The position numbers were made by a program, and so were the translations under genes. DNA of 64,000 nt from Oenanthe sinensis (Eukaryota > Streptophyta > Magnoliopsida > Apiales > Apiaceae): NCBI GenBank assembly GCA_028671895.1, contig CM053800.1, positions 24,635,886 to 24,699,885 on the forward strand. Reading direction: 5' to 3'. Numbering within the stretch: position 1 is the first letter of the stretch; every line of letters begins with the position of its first letter. Below are positions 52,666 to 64,000 of the stretch, in pieces. Under the pieces are notes generated by a model that had not been told where the DNA came from, ran no database searches, and saw only the letters and a list, made by a program, of their open reading frames with translations.

Positions 52666-55600
52666 TTAAGATGAAGAACTATTCAACATCCCAAGTTCAC
52701 CAACCAACCTGGTGAATGTGGATTCATCAAGTGGCTTAGTAAAAATATCTGCAGTCTGTTCTTCTGTGGGTACAAAGTGTAACTCCACAGTACCATTCAT
52801 AACGTGTTCTCGAATAAAATGATACCTGATATCTATGTGCTTTGTCCTCGTGTGCTGTACAGGGTTGTTGGAGATAGCAATGGCACTTGTGTTATCACAT
52901 AAAATAGGAATTTTATTTAACACAAAGCCATAATCTCTGAGTTGATTCCTTATCCATAAGATCTGAGCGCAACAGCTTCCAGCAGCAATGTACTCATCCT
53001 CTGCTGTAGAATTGGAAACCGTTTGTTGTTTCTTGCTGTACCAGGAAATCAATCTTCTTCCGAGGAATTGGCAGCTCCCTGAGGTGCTCTTCCTATCAAC
53101 AACACTACCTGCATAATCAGAATCTGTATATCCTATTAGATTAAAACCAAATTCTTTAGGTTACCAGATACCAAGATTAGGTGTACCCTTAAGATATCTT
53201 AAAATTCTTTTCACAGCAACAAGATGAATATCTCTAGGATCCGCTTGGAACCTTGCAGATATACAAGTGGCATACATAATATCTGGTCGGCTTGCAGTTA
53301 GGTAAAGTAGAGATCCAATCATACCTTTGTAGCTTGTGATGTCTACCTTTATTGAGTTTTCACATACTCCAAGCTTGACAGCTGTAGATGAGGGAGTTCT
53401 TGCAGATGCTGAATCTTCCATGTGATACTTCTTCAGAAGTTCTTTAAGGTACTAGGACTGACAAATGAATATTCCATCTATTCTTTGACTCACTTGAAGT
53501 CCAAGGAAGAATTTCAGCTCTCCCATTAAGCTCATCTCGTACCTACTCTGCATTAACTTAGTAAACCTCTTGCACAAGTTATCATTAGTAGACCCAAATA
53601 TTATGTCTTCAACATATACTTGTACCATTATCAGATCATTATTGTGTTTCTTATAAAATAAAGTTTTGTCTATGACTCCTCTAACAAAACCATTTTCAAG
53701 AAGAAATTCTGAAAGAGTGTCATACCATGTTCTAGGCGCTTGTTTGAGAGCATAGATAGCCTTGAAAAGAAAATATACAAAGTCTATGTGATCTGGATCT
53801 TCAAAGCCTGGGGGCTGTTGTACATATACCTCTTCAGCTAACTTTTCGCTCAGGAATGCACTCTTCACGTCTATTTGATAAACTTTAAAATTGGAGTGAG
53901 CTGCGAATGCCAGAAACATCCTGATAGCCTCAAGTCTAGCAACTGGAGCGTAGGTTTCATCATAATCAATTCCTTCAGCTTGGGAATAACCTTTTGCAAC
54001 CAGTCTAGCCTTGTTCCTTATCACGATACCATCTTCATCCAACTTGTTTCTAAATACCCATCGTGTGCCAATTACAGTCTTGTCCTTTGGTCTGGGTACC
54101 AGTTTCCAAACATCTTGAGATTCAAATTGATTGAGTTCATCTTGCATAGCAATCACCCAATCAGGATCAGACAGTGCTTCTTCTATTTTCTTAGGTTCCA
54201 TTTCAGATAGAAACCCAGAATAATTGCATTGATTCTGTGTAACACCTCTTGTTCTAACACCAACATCTGGATTACCAATGATTAGCTCAAAAGGATGAGC
54301 TTTACTCCAAATTCTCTGACTTGGCAGATTAGATCTTGATGATTCACCTTGATTTTCATTGGTTTGTTGTGTTTGATTTGTTGATCCTTCATCTCCTCCC
54401 CCTGAGTTGCTGCTAGGATCCCTTGATGAATCTCCCCCTGTGTTAGTGGTATCTCCAGAGTTTCCACTGTTTCCACCACTACCACTTGGATCATCAGCAT
54501 TATTAACATTGTTGTTTCCTGTTGCAGCCTCAGGTTCGTTTTCATCATCTGAATGTGAGTCTGGCATATTGTTGAACTTAAGAGTTTCAGATGGATCATC
54601 ATTTTGGATGTTAGGGAATTTTGTGTCATCAAAATTTACATTGACATTTTCTTTGACATAGTGTTGATCAATAATATACACCCGATAAGATCTTCTTGAA
54701 TAACCAACAAAAATAGCTTCTAGAGCTTTAGCCTCGAACTTTCCAATACGTTCTTCTCCATCTTTAAGTACAAAGCATTTAGCACCAAATACATGAAAGT
54801 ACTTGAGCGCTGGTTTCTTGTTAGCCATTATTTCGTAGGGTGTCTTCATTAAGTCCTTGTTGATCAGAGTCCGATTCTGGGTATAACATGCAGTATTTAC
54901 AGCTTCAGCCCAAAAGTACATAGGAAGCCTTGATTCATTCAACATAGTCCTTATAGCTTCAATTAATGTACGATTCTTCCTTTCTACTACTCCATTCTGT
55001 TGCGGAGTTCTAGGTGCTGAGAATTGTCTTGTTATTCCCTTTTTAACACAAAAGTCATTCAGAACTGCATTCTTGAACTCAGTTCCATTGTCTGACCTTA
55101 TAGCTCTAACTGGAAGCTTCGAATCTAACTCAATCATTTTGATATGATCAATCACCATTTGAGGAGTTTCATCCTTTGAGTGCAGGAATAAAACCCATGT
55201 ATACTTTGAATAGTCATCAACAATCACCAAGGCATATCTTTTATGTGACATTGACATAACATTGACTGGACCAAATAAATCCATGTGAATTAATTGCAGT
55301 GGTTCAGTAATACTAGATGTGTCAGTGCTTGGATGTGATGCTTTCTTTGCTTTCCCTTTCTGACATGCCTCACAAAGTCCTTCTTGTGTGAATTCCAATT
55401 GAGGCAGTCCTCTCACTAATTTTCTTTTGACTAGAGAATTCATAGATTTGAAATTAAGGTGTGAGAGCTTCTTGTGCCATAGCCAACTTTCATCTAACGA
55501 AGCTTTAGCATGAAAACAATTGACTTCATCTCTGCATCCTGAGTTCAGATCGGCTACGAACAAGTTTCATTTCCTTACTCCCTGAAGAGCAAGCTTTTCA

Positions 55601-55890
55601 TCCTTCTTGTGAGAAATCAAACACCTCTCCTTCATAAAGTTCACTGTGTATCCCTTGTCACAAAACTGACTGATACGCAGAAGATTGTGTTTGAGACCTT
55701 CCACGAAAGATACATTATCAATGACGACATTGCCAGCTTCTAAACAGCCATATCCCTTAGTCATACCCTTGCTGTTATCTCCAAAGGTAACTACTGGGCC
55801 AGCTCTCTCAACAACATTTGATAGCAGGGCTCTATCTCCGGTCATGTGTCGTGATGATCCACTATCGAGAATCCAAATAACCCGGTTCAC
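52666..55890 (-). pseudogene. pol: Pol of element D, three in-frame stops
   Basis: One frame runs from the protease motif WILDSGSSRH (about 55880-55850) to the C-terminal GMLNSSSS before the TAA at 52666. It is broken only by TGA at 55567-55569 (before the GAG-pre-integrase region), a stop at 53452-53454 (after the RT core) and one at 53161-53163 (before RNase H). The integrase motifs LIHMDLFGP, RSDNGTEF and NGVVERKN are intact. RT has QIDVKSAFL and YVEDIIFG, where the catalytic YVDD reads YVED, so even without stops activity is doubtful. RNase H has STAEDEYIA, a change from AEAEY. Confidence 0.93.
54394..54442 (-). other. Two internal polypurine-like motifs, element D
   Basis: On the minus strand, CTCAGGGGGAG (54394-54406) and ACAGGGGGAGA (54431-54442) lie in the integrase-RT linker, as in the other elements. 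Confidence 0.7.
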
Positions 55891-55920
55891 CTGTTTTACA
55901 CCTTGTAATCATCAAATGAG

Positions 55921-58237
55921 TTAGGCCTTCTTCGGAACCCAACATTGATTGGGTCCGGCATATTTGAAAAATTGTCCTTTATTAGGTTTAACAACAGAAC
56001 CCAACTTGACAAACTCATCTACTACTTTGACTGAACACTTCTCCTTGTAAACAAACTTAACATTTTTGTATGCTGGCCTAGGAGAGAATGTCTCCTTCTG
56101 TGAAACAGGAGGACTGGAAGTCTTTGATCTAACATGCCTGTGATTTATATGCTGTCTAGGTGTAGTATTGACATTCATAGCATGCATGCTTTTAAAATAT
56201 GCAGACATAACATTGAAAGCACATAGCATACAGTTATCTACACCACAGGGTTTATGGCATGCATCAATAATAGGCATTTTATTCACAATAGCAGGAGTCT
56301 TAACAGTTTCTACCGTAACTTTATTAACATTTTTAAAGTTCTCAGTAGCATGGAATCTGTCATTACTATTCCTACTATTAACATACTTATTAGGTCTGTT
56401 GTGATTTTTCTTAAACTCATTAGCACCTAAACCAGGAGTGGATGAACTAGCAGTGTTCACATTTTTTATTGGTCTTTTAGGTACATATTTAGCTTTCTGG
56501 ACATTTATTCCTTTTATGTCCCTAATAGGTTTTTCCTGTACTTTATCTTCCTCTTTAAGGTCTTCAAGTTTAATTTCATAATCCACTATTACACAACTAT
56601 CAAGAACTGGTTCTGCAATAGGAGTTATGAAAAGAGGTTTCTTTGTGTCTTTAATAACATGTGGAATACCCCTCTCTATAGCACTCTCTTTAAAAGGGGT
56701 GATGTTACTAGCCTTTCCTACAGATTTATTATATTCAAAACCTATCCCAACTTTCCGTTTGATCTCTTGTTGGTCAACTAGGTCTTTCATAACAAATGAA
56801 GCAGTTCTATAGGCTTGACACCTGACCTTTTCCTTTTCAATTTTATCCTTCAAAAAAGCTTCAATTTCAACATAGCAGTTGACTCTATTAACTTGAAATG
56901 CAACATCTTCAGTTAATTTAACATTAATAAGTTTCAACTTTTTCAATTCAAAATTCTCGTCTGATAAAACTTTGTTTTCGAGAATTAAGACTTTTATTCG
57001 ATCTCTAGCATTAGTTAAATCCTCACCTAGCAATTTAAACATTTTTGGACAGGTAGGGTTTACCTCAATTCCTTGTCGAGGTGGAGATTTTGATCCTTCA
57101 GAAGAAGAGGCCATTAGAGCAAGATTTCCCATATTATCTTCTTCATCATTATCTTCTACAATCTGTAGCAAAGTGTCCCATTTCATTGCAGTTGAAGCAA
57201 CGGATCTTGCTTCTGTCAACCATCCATGTCTTGTATCCACCTCTTGTATTGGATGAGCTAGAAGAACCACCTCTCTAAAATCTGTTTGCCATAGGCTTGA
57301 CTTTGAAACTAGGGTTCCTCCTGAATCTTGTATTTCCAAATTTTCTAGCAATCAGTGCCAGATATTCATCCTCAAGTTGATCAAGTTCTTCCATTGAGTA
57401 GAATTCACTTTCTGATGAATTCATTTGAGTTGCACCAACTTCTGCAACAATACCCTGATCAATGACTTTGACTGAAGAAGATTCAGTCATAGCTTCTCTG
57501 TATTCTGGTGCTTCTGCTACAAGAGCTGTAGACTTGCTGACCACCTTGCCTGTTCCATATATTTCTTTCTGTTGAATCTGCTCTAGCTCATAGGTCTTCA
57601 GTATGCCATAAAGTCTTTCCAATGAAATTTCATTCATGTCCCTTGACTCCCTAATGGCTGTAATCCTATGCTCTAAGTGAACTGGCATTGTCAGCAAAAA
57701 CTTCCTATTGACCTCCTTATTTGTATAGTGTTTACCATTGAGATTTAGATCATTTATCAGTTTGTTGTATCTCTCAAAAACATCAGAGATACCTTCTCCA
57801 GGATTTGATCTAAAATGCTCATATTGAGACGTTAAGATTTCCAATCTGTTCTCTCTCACTTCTTCTGTTCCTTCATTCAATATCTCTATCGTTTCCCAGA
57901 TGTGTTTAGCATCTTTGCAATTAACAACATGATTGTACGTTCCGGGATCAAGAGATTCCACCAAAATTAATTGCAGGCTGGTGTCCATTGAATCTAGTTC
58001 CTTTTCTATATCAGTGTACTCAGAAATATCTTTTTCAAATTGTCTGTACGGAATAAGTACACCATCTTTCATATGCTCAGGAATGATTGTTATTGGAACA
58101 GCAACACTAGTCTTCAAAATATTCTTGTACTTAGTGTTTGCATTTCGAAGAAACAAGGTCATCTTCATCTTCCAAAGATTATAATTATCTTTATCAAATG
58201 GAGGAATTTTAATGCTACTCACTCTTTGAGTACTCAT
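55921..58237 (-). pseudogene. gag: Gag of element D, broken by frameshift and deletion
   Basis: ATG at 58237 (MSTQRVSSIKIPPF), closely similar to B's Gag. The first 320 codons (to 57275) hold the UBN2-type domain (YNLWKMKM, IWETIEIL, LTMPVHLEHR). Near 57280-57350 the frame shifts. The CCHC knuckle (CFNCNEMGHFATDC) is still readable at about 57205-57160 in another frame, after which roughly 120 bp present in B are missing. From about 57150 to the TAA at 55921 the frame is open and includes the H-x2-C-x4-C-x2-C site (56256-56221) and GPNQCWVPK. The acceptor-like CAG/GG at the gag-pol junction is CAA/GG here (about 55905). Confidence 0.9.
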
Positions 58238-58552
58238 CTTAAAATAATAAAAGATTAAAAAGATTTGAGATTTTTAGGAATTAAAGAGATTTCGAATTTC
58301 TAAGACATTAAAAATTTCAATTTTTTTAAAGAATTAAAATTTTCGAATTTTTAATCAATTAAAAGTTTTGAAATTTTTAGGATTTAAAGAGATTTTGAAT
58401 TTTTAAGAAATTAAAAATTTCGAATTTTTAATAAATTAAAAGTTTTGAAATTTTTAGGATTTAAAGAGATTTCAAATTTTTAAGAAATTAAAATTTTTTG
58501 AATTTTTAATAATTAAAAATATTTGGATCTTGATTTTTATGTCAATCAGATG

Positions 58553-58564
58553 GCTCTGATACCA
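58553..58564 (-). other. Element D primer binding site
   Basis: GCTCTGATACCA on the plus strand is the exact inverse of TGGTATCAGAGC, two bases from the LTR edge. The stretch 58238-58552 is the AT-rich leader between PBS and gag with repeated AAATTTCGAATTTTT-like text. Confidence 0.93.
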
Positions 58565-58566
58565 AT

Positions 58567-60055
58567 TGTTAGGTCCAAATGATTGTAGAAGGGGGGGGGG
58601 GTTGAATACAATCTTTAGTAAATATTAATTTCTGTTTCGGATAATTTTTTATTAAACAATTTAAATTATTATCAGGAAATAATAATCAAAGAAACGCAGT
58701 TCAAGTAAAATACTTATATTAAACTTGAGGTTGGTTACAAGATTAAATCAGAAAAACACTAATAGCTCTTTAGAATTTCTACAGAATATTTAACATGAAT
58801 GCTCTGTATTTTTCTTTTTAGCTTCAAATAGAATGTTAATTGAAGTGTTGTGAATGTACTGACTTAATCTGCTATTTATAGACAAATTCAGACTTGGGAG
58901 AGTTTTTCTGCTCGGGGAGACTTCTTTTCCTCGGGGTGACTTTCCTTTTTGGCTCGGGGAGACTTTCCTTTTCTGGAGACTTTCACTTTGGAAGACCTTT
59001 GAAGCCATGGAAGACTTATTAAGCTCGGGGAGACTTTATTAGGTCGGGAAGACTTTTTCTAAAATTCGGGGAGACATTTGAAAAGTCTCCGGGAGACATT
59101 TCAAATGTCTTCCCGAGTTATCAATTTGGTCGACCTGCTTGAATTGTATATGTTTTGTCTTTTTTTTTTCTTTTTTTTTTGTTTTCTCTTTAATTTAAAT
59201 TCGGGGAGACTTTTAAAAAGTCTCCGGGAGACTTTTCAAAAGTCTTCTCGAGTAACCAACTTTGGTCGACCTGCATGTACTTGAAATATATATCTTCTGT
59301 CTTCCTTTTTTTTTCTTTTTCATTTTAATTTAAATTCTATTTATTTTATTATATATCTTATACATTAAATCAATTCTTTCTGAATTAATCTAAGTAAATA
59401 GGATACGTAATAAAATTATCTTTTTGATAATAGAATTAAATTAAAGTCTTCTTCATTCTAAAATAATTCTAAATTAATTAATTTCTTAATCAATTTAAGT
59501 AATAAATTAATTCTGATTGAATTAATTTACCAATTAAATTAACTAAATAATTTAATCAATTAATAGAGAATTAAATTAAAGTCTTGACTGCACAACAATT
59601 GTTGATATATTTCCAAGTCTTCTGTCTTCACACCAATGTCTGTAGCTGACCATTTCTTTTGTAATATAGAATCTTCTTTTTATTTTGCCAACACTCCGTG
59701 TACTGTCTGGTTCACGAGTGATTCATAACAAATAATATTATTCCCTTGACTTTTATAATGGTTCACTTCTGCTCCTTCTGACTTGACTATATTTGTTGTC
59801 ACACAATATTGAAATCTTCTGACACTGTAGCTTCTTCAAACTTAAATACTCCACTGAGGCATGATCAATTAAATTGAGCTTCTTTCAATGTAGTACTGCT
59901 TCAAGTCTGTAGATTGACTTTGATCTTCTTTTTCTTGTCAAATAATACCTGTTGAAGATTCATGTGACATATAATATATTTACTTACAAATTATCTATGT
60001 TTGAGTTGAGTTGTCATCTCTCTAAACAAATAGGCTTTTAAACATATGCCTTTCA
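58567..60055 (-). repeat. Element D 5' LTR
   Basis: The 1489 bp LTR reads TGTTAGGTCC to TGCCTTTCA on the plus strand. It has the inverted TATA box (58872-58881) and the GGGGAGACTTT array (about 58913-59250). It is followed by GAAGT at 60056-60060. Confidence 0.95.
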
Positions 60056-60392
60056 GAAGTACCAAAAGAAGATTGACAAAATCAAGTATTTGGAGGAGAT
60101 CGTAGACAAGAAAAGGAAGGAAGAAGAAAGAATAGAAAGGTTGTCTGAAGAACTGAGAAGACATGGAAAGTGCAGAGTATTCAAGGATCCTGATAGAATT
60201 GAATTTAAGCTAAGAAATGGGGCAACAATCAAAATCAGATTCAAGTTTATTCATGACTACCCTATTCACACCTTCAAAATTGCTGCTGACATGTTGAAAG
60301 TTGCAATTTTAATTGAAGAAGTTATGGCCAGACAACAGATCCTTCAGGCAATTGAAGAAATGAACACAAGGCAAGTGAAAGAAAGGCAGTAG
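60056..60392 (+). pseudogene. Element A ORF3, C-terminal part
   Basis: This resumes A's ORF3 immediately after element D (GAAGT duplicated). An open stretch ends with TAG at 60390 and encodes a Lys/Glu-rich helix (KYLEEIVDKKRKEEERIERL), a short beta-like segment (CRVFKDPDRIEFKLRNG) and a final helix. It is the end of an ORF broken elsewhere. 60393-60475 is 3' untranslated sequence. Confidence 0.75.
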
Positions 60393-60475
60393 AGATATGA
60401 TCATGTTAATCATCAACAACAACAAAATAGGTAGGCTTGATATCTTGTATTAATTTGTGAAATTTAATATTTCCC

Positions 60476-60489
60476 AAATTGGGGGAGAT
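60476..60489 (+). other. Element A polypurine tract
   Basis: AAATTGGGGGAGAT directly precedes the 3' LTR. Confidence 0.9.
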
Positions 60490-61765
60490 TGTTGGATCAA
60501 ATCAAGCCTACTCTATGCAATTGTATGTCTTGCTGTAACATTTGGATACTTTTGTAATATGTTAGTGACTTAGTTAATTCAATATATTGTTGCAGTTAGA
60601 AGTGTAATCAAATTGTAATTCCATAATGTAATCTAAAGCCAAAGAATAAAGTCTATTAGAGGATTCAAGATTGAATCACGCAACTAGACAAATAAGGCTA
60701 CTTGAAGAATAAGGAATGCAGCTTGAAATTCTTCTAAGGCAAACAGATCACTCGAGAAGTCAAAGGTGCAACTGGTCGAGAAGTCTCAAAGTAATCAATC
60801 GGCTCAGTATTCGATCGAGAAATGATATAGCTGAACCATTCGAGAAGTCAAAATATAAAAGTCAATCGAGTAGTTTGAAAAAGTACACATTCGAGAAGTC
60901 CAATAAAACAATTCGAGAAGTCAGCCAAAGAAACATTCTAGAAGTGATAAAGTTGAACCAATCGAGAAGTCTCAGTTTCAAGTGATCATTCGAGAAGTTT
61001 AGTCCAATCGAGAAGTCATCACATATAATATGCGATCAAGAAGTCTAAACATTCGAGAAGTAATCCATTCAAGGATTAATCGAGAAGTCACAGCTTGTAC
61101 CCAATCGAGAAGTCAATCACAATGACTTCTCGAAGCAACTTCAACAGAGTACTCGACTGTTTCAAAGAGCTACTTTCAAGGAGAATTGTAGAAGAACAAG
61201 ACAAATAATTTGCAGCTCTGTCTTTGCAGGATAAGTCAAGCCTGTGAAGATAGAGACAAGTCTACAATGAAGTTGGGAAGATAAGCAAGAAAAATGATAG
61301 AAGATATAAAGCTGAACGTAGCAGATTGTCAAAACAAGTGTTAGCTAGAAATAGATAGTAGTCAAATGTAAAGTATTTCTTCTCTATTTCTAGTTTTAGC
61401 TAAACTGTCTTATGTGAGCATGTGCCATATGGCATGTTGTCTATATGTTTTATGACAGCCTCATTAGACAACGTCTAAGAATTTTTGTATCAAGTGTATT
61501 CATACCTTGTATTCTTCCTAGAACAAGAAGCTGAAATTCAATTTGAATTTCAGATTGTAGCAAAGATCATTCTAATACAATTAGATTGAAAGTTACATCT
61601 GGTGTTTACATTACTTATTGCTTTATGTTCTTGCAAACACCAAGCTTTTTTTAATAGACTCTCATTCAAACAACAAACAATTCATCATAGTTTTAAAACG
61701 ATTAAAAATCTTTGAAGTATACATTCACCCCCCTTGTAAACTTCTGGGACTCTTAATTCTTAACA
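60490..61765 (+). repeat. Element A 3' LTR
   Basis: The 1276 bp LTR runs from TGTTGGATCAAATC to AATTCTTAACA. It has the TCGAGAAGTC array (about 60750-61140), a possible TATA box at 61305-61310 and the C-rich tract at about 61726-61734. The last 467 bp align with 3578-4046. ATATA (61766-61770) may be the target duplication; its partner is outside the window. Confidence 0.92.
60750..61140 (+). repeat. TTCGAGAAGTC motif array in the element A LTR
   Basis: Nine exact CGAGAAGTC cores, one exact inverted core (GACTTCTCG) and about five degenerate copies occur in under 400 bp, spaced 15-40 bp apart. TTCGAGAA is itself nearly symmetric. Confidence 0.88.
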
Positions 61766-61938
61766 ATATATCAAGATGAAGGGTGATTCTCCTGTAGTCT
61801 TCTGGGAGTGGTATTGTAGGACCATAACACCTGGAGCATGAAAGTCGTTTAATATATATCAGCCTATCACAAATTACACATGCTGAAATTTTAATATACA
61901 TGGGGCAATTCTTCAGGCCAATTTCCCTTACTTTCCTC

Positions 61939-62400
61939 TCATTTGATTTTCAAGGTGTGCTTGATGATTTTATTGATGGCTTCGGTCTGCCCATTTCTTT
62001 TAGGGTGATACACCGTTGCAAAATCATTTTTTATAGCCAAGTTCTCACACAAAGTCCTCAGCTCCTTGTTGTCGAATTGCTTCCCATTATCGGAGATCAG
62101 CTTGTATGGGATGTCAAACCTACAAACAGTGGTGTTGAGCATAAAACTACTGTGACGGTTGGATTGCTCCCCTTACCAAAAATCAACATATATAGGATAT
62201 CAAACCTGTAAATAATGGCGTTGAATACAAAGTCTGTTATCTTCTTAGCTGTTATGGTTACAAGAGGAGCGGTTTATGTCCACTTTGTGAAATAGTTAAC
62301 CGCTACTACTGCATATTTGACTCCTCCCTTGCCCTTGGGCAATTCTCCTATCAAATCAATCCCCTACATGGAAAACGGCCATGGGCTTGTCATAGAGGTG
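61939..62400 (-). pseudogene. pol: Gypsy integrase core remnant
   Basis: On the minus strand GIDLIGELPKGKGGVKYAVV and NYFTKW (about 62370-62285) carry the first catalytic Asp. After a disrupted stretch with a small duplication, LISDNGKQFDN and VYHPKRNGQTEAINK (62142-61939) carry the second Asp and the Glu. The sequence 61771-61938 is the expected C-terminal integrase region without an open frame. Confidence 0.85.
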
Positions 62401-62429
62401 AGAGAAGCTACTGGGCTAGTAATGTAGTT

Positions 62430-62570
62430 TGAATGACTCTGGCATTTGTTACAATCCGGAAAATTTGTAAAAGTCCTTCTTCATAGTAGGCCAATAATAT
62501 CATTGCCTAAAAATTTTCATAGCTAGAGAATTACCCCCCTAGTGGTTGCCACATATAACTTCATACACCT
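62430..62570 (-). pseudogene. pol: Gypsy integrase zinc-binding (H2C2) remnant
   Basis: Minus-strand text reads as VCGNH..G followed by YYWPTMKKDFYKF and C..CQ in shifting frames, the H2C2 region upstream of the integrase core. Confidence 0.6.
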
Positions 62571-62859
62571 CCCTCAAGATGTAAGTGCATTCATCCTCAT
62601 GTATAAATTTGAGCAAAGATTGATTGAATCCTCTTCTATATAAAACCCCGTCATACTACACATACCTGGATGCCTTGTAGCAAAGCCTAATGGCTTCCCC
62701 TTTGTCTTCAAGAATTTTTCCTTCCTTTAAGAATTCCCAAATATTTGTTTTCTACGTGACTTTCTCCTGAATTTCTTCATCAATTGCCATAACCTCTACC
62801 CCTGGGACACTTGGCTTCTTCTAAATTTCTAGAGGGATGACTCCTAACATCGCAGCATA

Positions 62860-63431
62860 TTTTTAAGATCCCAATTTGGCCAAGGCATCCGCCTTGAATT
62901 TTTGATCTCTGGGCACCTGCTCTATGCAAACCTCTATGAATTTCTTTTTCAAGCGCTTGGCACACTCAAGATATATCTTTGTCCTCGAAGCTCTCGCCTA
63001 GTACCCCCATTCACCTGATATACTACCAACATAGAATCACTTTGAACAATTAAGTGAGTTGCTTTCATTTCTAGGGCAAGTCTCATTCCAGCAATAAAGG
63101 CTTCATACTATGCATCATTGTTAGTGGCTCGGAAGGCAAAGTGAATCACACTCATAAGATGATGCCCTTCAGGGATGATAAGGACTATGCTGGCTTTGGC
63201 TACTTCATTATTCACTACTCCATCGTCATGAAATGTACACCAAAGCTCAGGAACTTCCCTCTCCTTCCTTAGAGAGGTGTGTGATGGTTCTACTGGAACC
63301 AAGGGTCGTTCATAGTTTTCAAAGTATGGTGGAAATTCCAAGATAAAGTCTGCCAAGCCTTTCCCTTTGATAGAATTCATTGGCTTGTACTCGATGTCCA
63401 ATTGCCCCAATTCAACTTCCCACTGCAACAT
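62860..63431 (-). pseudogene. pol: Gypsy RNase H pair remnant (end of first, archaeal-type second)
   Basis: 63431-63108 is open for 107 codons: the end of a first RNase H, a linker, then the start of a second RNase H (TFHDDGVVNNEVAKASIVLI, FAFRATNNDA), in which the usual Gly in the DGA-type motif is altered. It continues with breaks to about 62870, where DQKFKADALAKLG closes the domain. The usual TNNEAEYEAL continuation ends in a stop here. Confidence 0.8.
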
Positions 63432-63752
63432 TCATCCTGATGTCTCTAGGCGATGCATGACTTGTTTAAGTGGATAAGCCATCCTCACCTTGATTTTGTG
63501 TTCTTGGAAGTAGGGCCATCGCTTCCTTGCTACTAGTATCAAGGCGTAGACTTATTTTTTCATGTTGGATTATCTTGTTTCAGCATCGAGAAGTCTCTTA
63601 CTCACATATTAGACATGTGACTATAAGTCGACCTCTTTCTTCACCAAGACGGCGCTAACCGAATATTCTGAGGCTGCCAATTATAGAATCAATGTTTTTC
63701 CTTCGGTTGGCTTAGCTAGAAGAGGAGGCTTTCCTAAATGTTCTTTTATCTT

Positions 63753-63998
63753 TTAGAAGGCTTCTTCACATTCTGGAGTCCCAAGAAAATCTTTAGCTGC
63801 CCCCTTGATGGCTCGGAAGAATTTTTTGCATTTGTCTGATGTCTTTGACAGAAATCTGTGGAGAACGGCTATTCTCCCAGTTAGGCTTTTAACTTGCTTG
63901 ACAGTCGTTGATGACTTCATGTCGAGGAGGTCTTGGATCTTAGCGGGATTTTCATTAATTCCCCTACGATTAACTATGAAACCAAGGAATTTTCCCAA
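63753..63998 (-). pseudogene. pol: Gypsy reverse transcriptase C-terminal remnant
   Basis: An open 81-codon piece with GKFLGFIVNRRGINENPAKI and LTGRIAVLHRFLSKTSDK, the standard gypsy RT connection region (FLGF.V...GI..NP.KI). The catalytic YxDD would lie beyond the right edge of the window. 63432-63752 is the broken start of the first RNase H. Confidence 0.88.
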
Positions 63999-64000
63999 CT

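Larger units (their letters stand above)
61771..64000 (-). mobile_element. Decayed Ty3/gypsy (Tat-type) retrotransposon pol, running off the right end
   Basis: Read right to left the remnants follow the gypsy order RT, RNase H, second RNase H, integrase. Lineage: the tail of a first RNase H (MLQWEVELGQLDIEYKP, LADFI) directly followed by a second, archaeal-type RNase H is characteristic of the Tat lineage. There are many stops and frameshifts. It is separate from the copia nest; element A lies beside or within it. Confidence 0.85.

Noticed and set aside
60716..60985. ORF of 89 codons, Ser/Arg/Lys-rich
   Set aside because: It lies in the 3' LTR of element A across the TTCGAGAAGTC array; an effect of the repeat.

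Overview
This 64 kb window is plant nuclear DNA, from an angiosperm and probably a eudicot. It is AT-rich and I see no host gene outside mobile elements. It is a nest of LTR retrotransposons (mostly Ty1/copia of the Sirevirus type) with one Mutator-like DNA transposon. Plant origin follows from the Sirevirus architecture (copia pol plus a third ORF after pol), initiator-tRNA-Met primer binding sites, a FAR1/MULE transposase, a plant mobile domain (PMD) gene and a Tat-type Ty3/gypsy relic. I name the elements A to F by letter for this report.

Layout. 1-3577: left-hand element F (minus strand), a non-coding leader with a tandem duplication, a PBS and a complete 5' LTR; it sits in the 5' LTR of element A. 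3578-61765: element A (plus strand), the old host of the nest, with gag, pol and ORF3 all broken. Inside A lie: element B (8754-22424, plus, TSD TATAC, gag/pol/ORF3 all open, LTRs nearly identical), inserted just before the YVDD motif of A's reverse transcriptase; a solo LTR (25438-27139, TSD CCCAC) in A's ORF3; and element D (29900-60055, minus, TSD GAAGT), also in A's ORF3. Inside D lie element C (32582-47126, plus, TSD ACGGA) and a Mutator-like element E (48641-52106) with about 200 bp terminal inverted repeats, set in a (TA)n microsatellite. 61771-64000 is a decayed minus-strand Ty3/gypsy (Tat-type) pol running off the right end. LTR divergence judged by eye (A about 6-7%, D about 2-3%, B and C a few tenths of a percent) agrees with the nesting order.

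How the parts work. In each Sirevirus-type element the LTR carries an array of short palindrome-forming motifs, placed just upstream of a TATA box in B, C and D. The internal genes are gag (UBN2 domain, CCHC knuckle, and near its C-terminus a second Cys/His motif), pol (PR-IN-RT-RNase H) and ORF3, a long coiled-coil protein. Three points deserve attention. First, the private repeat motif of each LTR family recurs in the spacer between pol and ORF3 (seen in A, B and C), in A followed by a TATA box, suggesting an internal promoter for ORF3. Second, pol has no ATG before the protease motif and its frame relative to gag differs between elements, while a 3'-splice-site-like pyrimidine-CAG/GG is kept at the junction, suggesting a spliced pol mRNA. 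Third, polypurine-tract copies recur at the end of integrase and in ORF3. The Mutator-like element pairs a truncated transposase with an antisense PMD gene and has TIRs built of hairpins.
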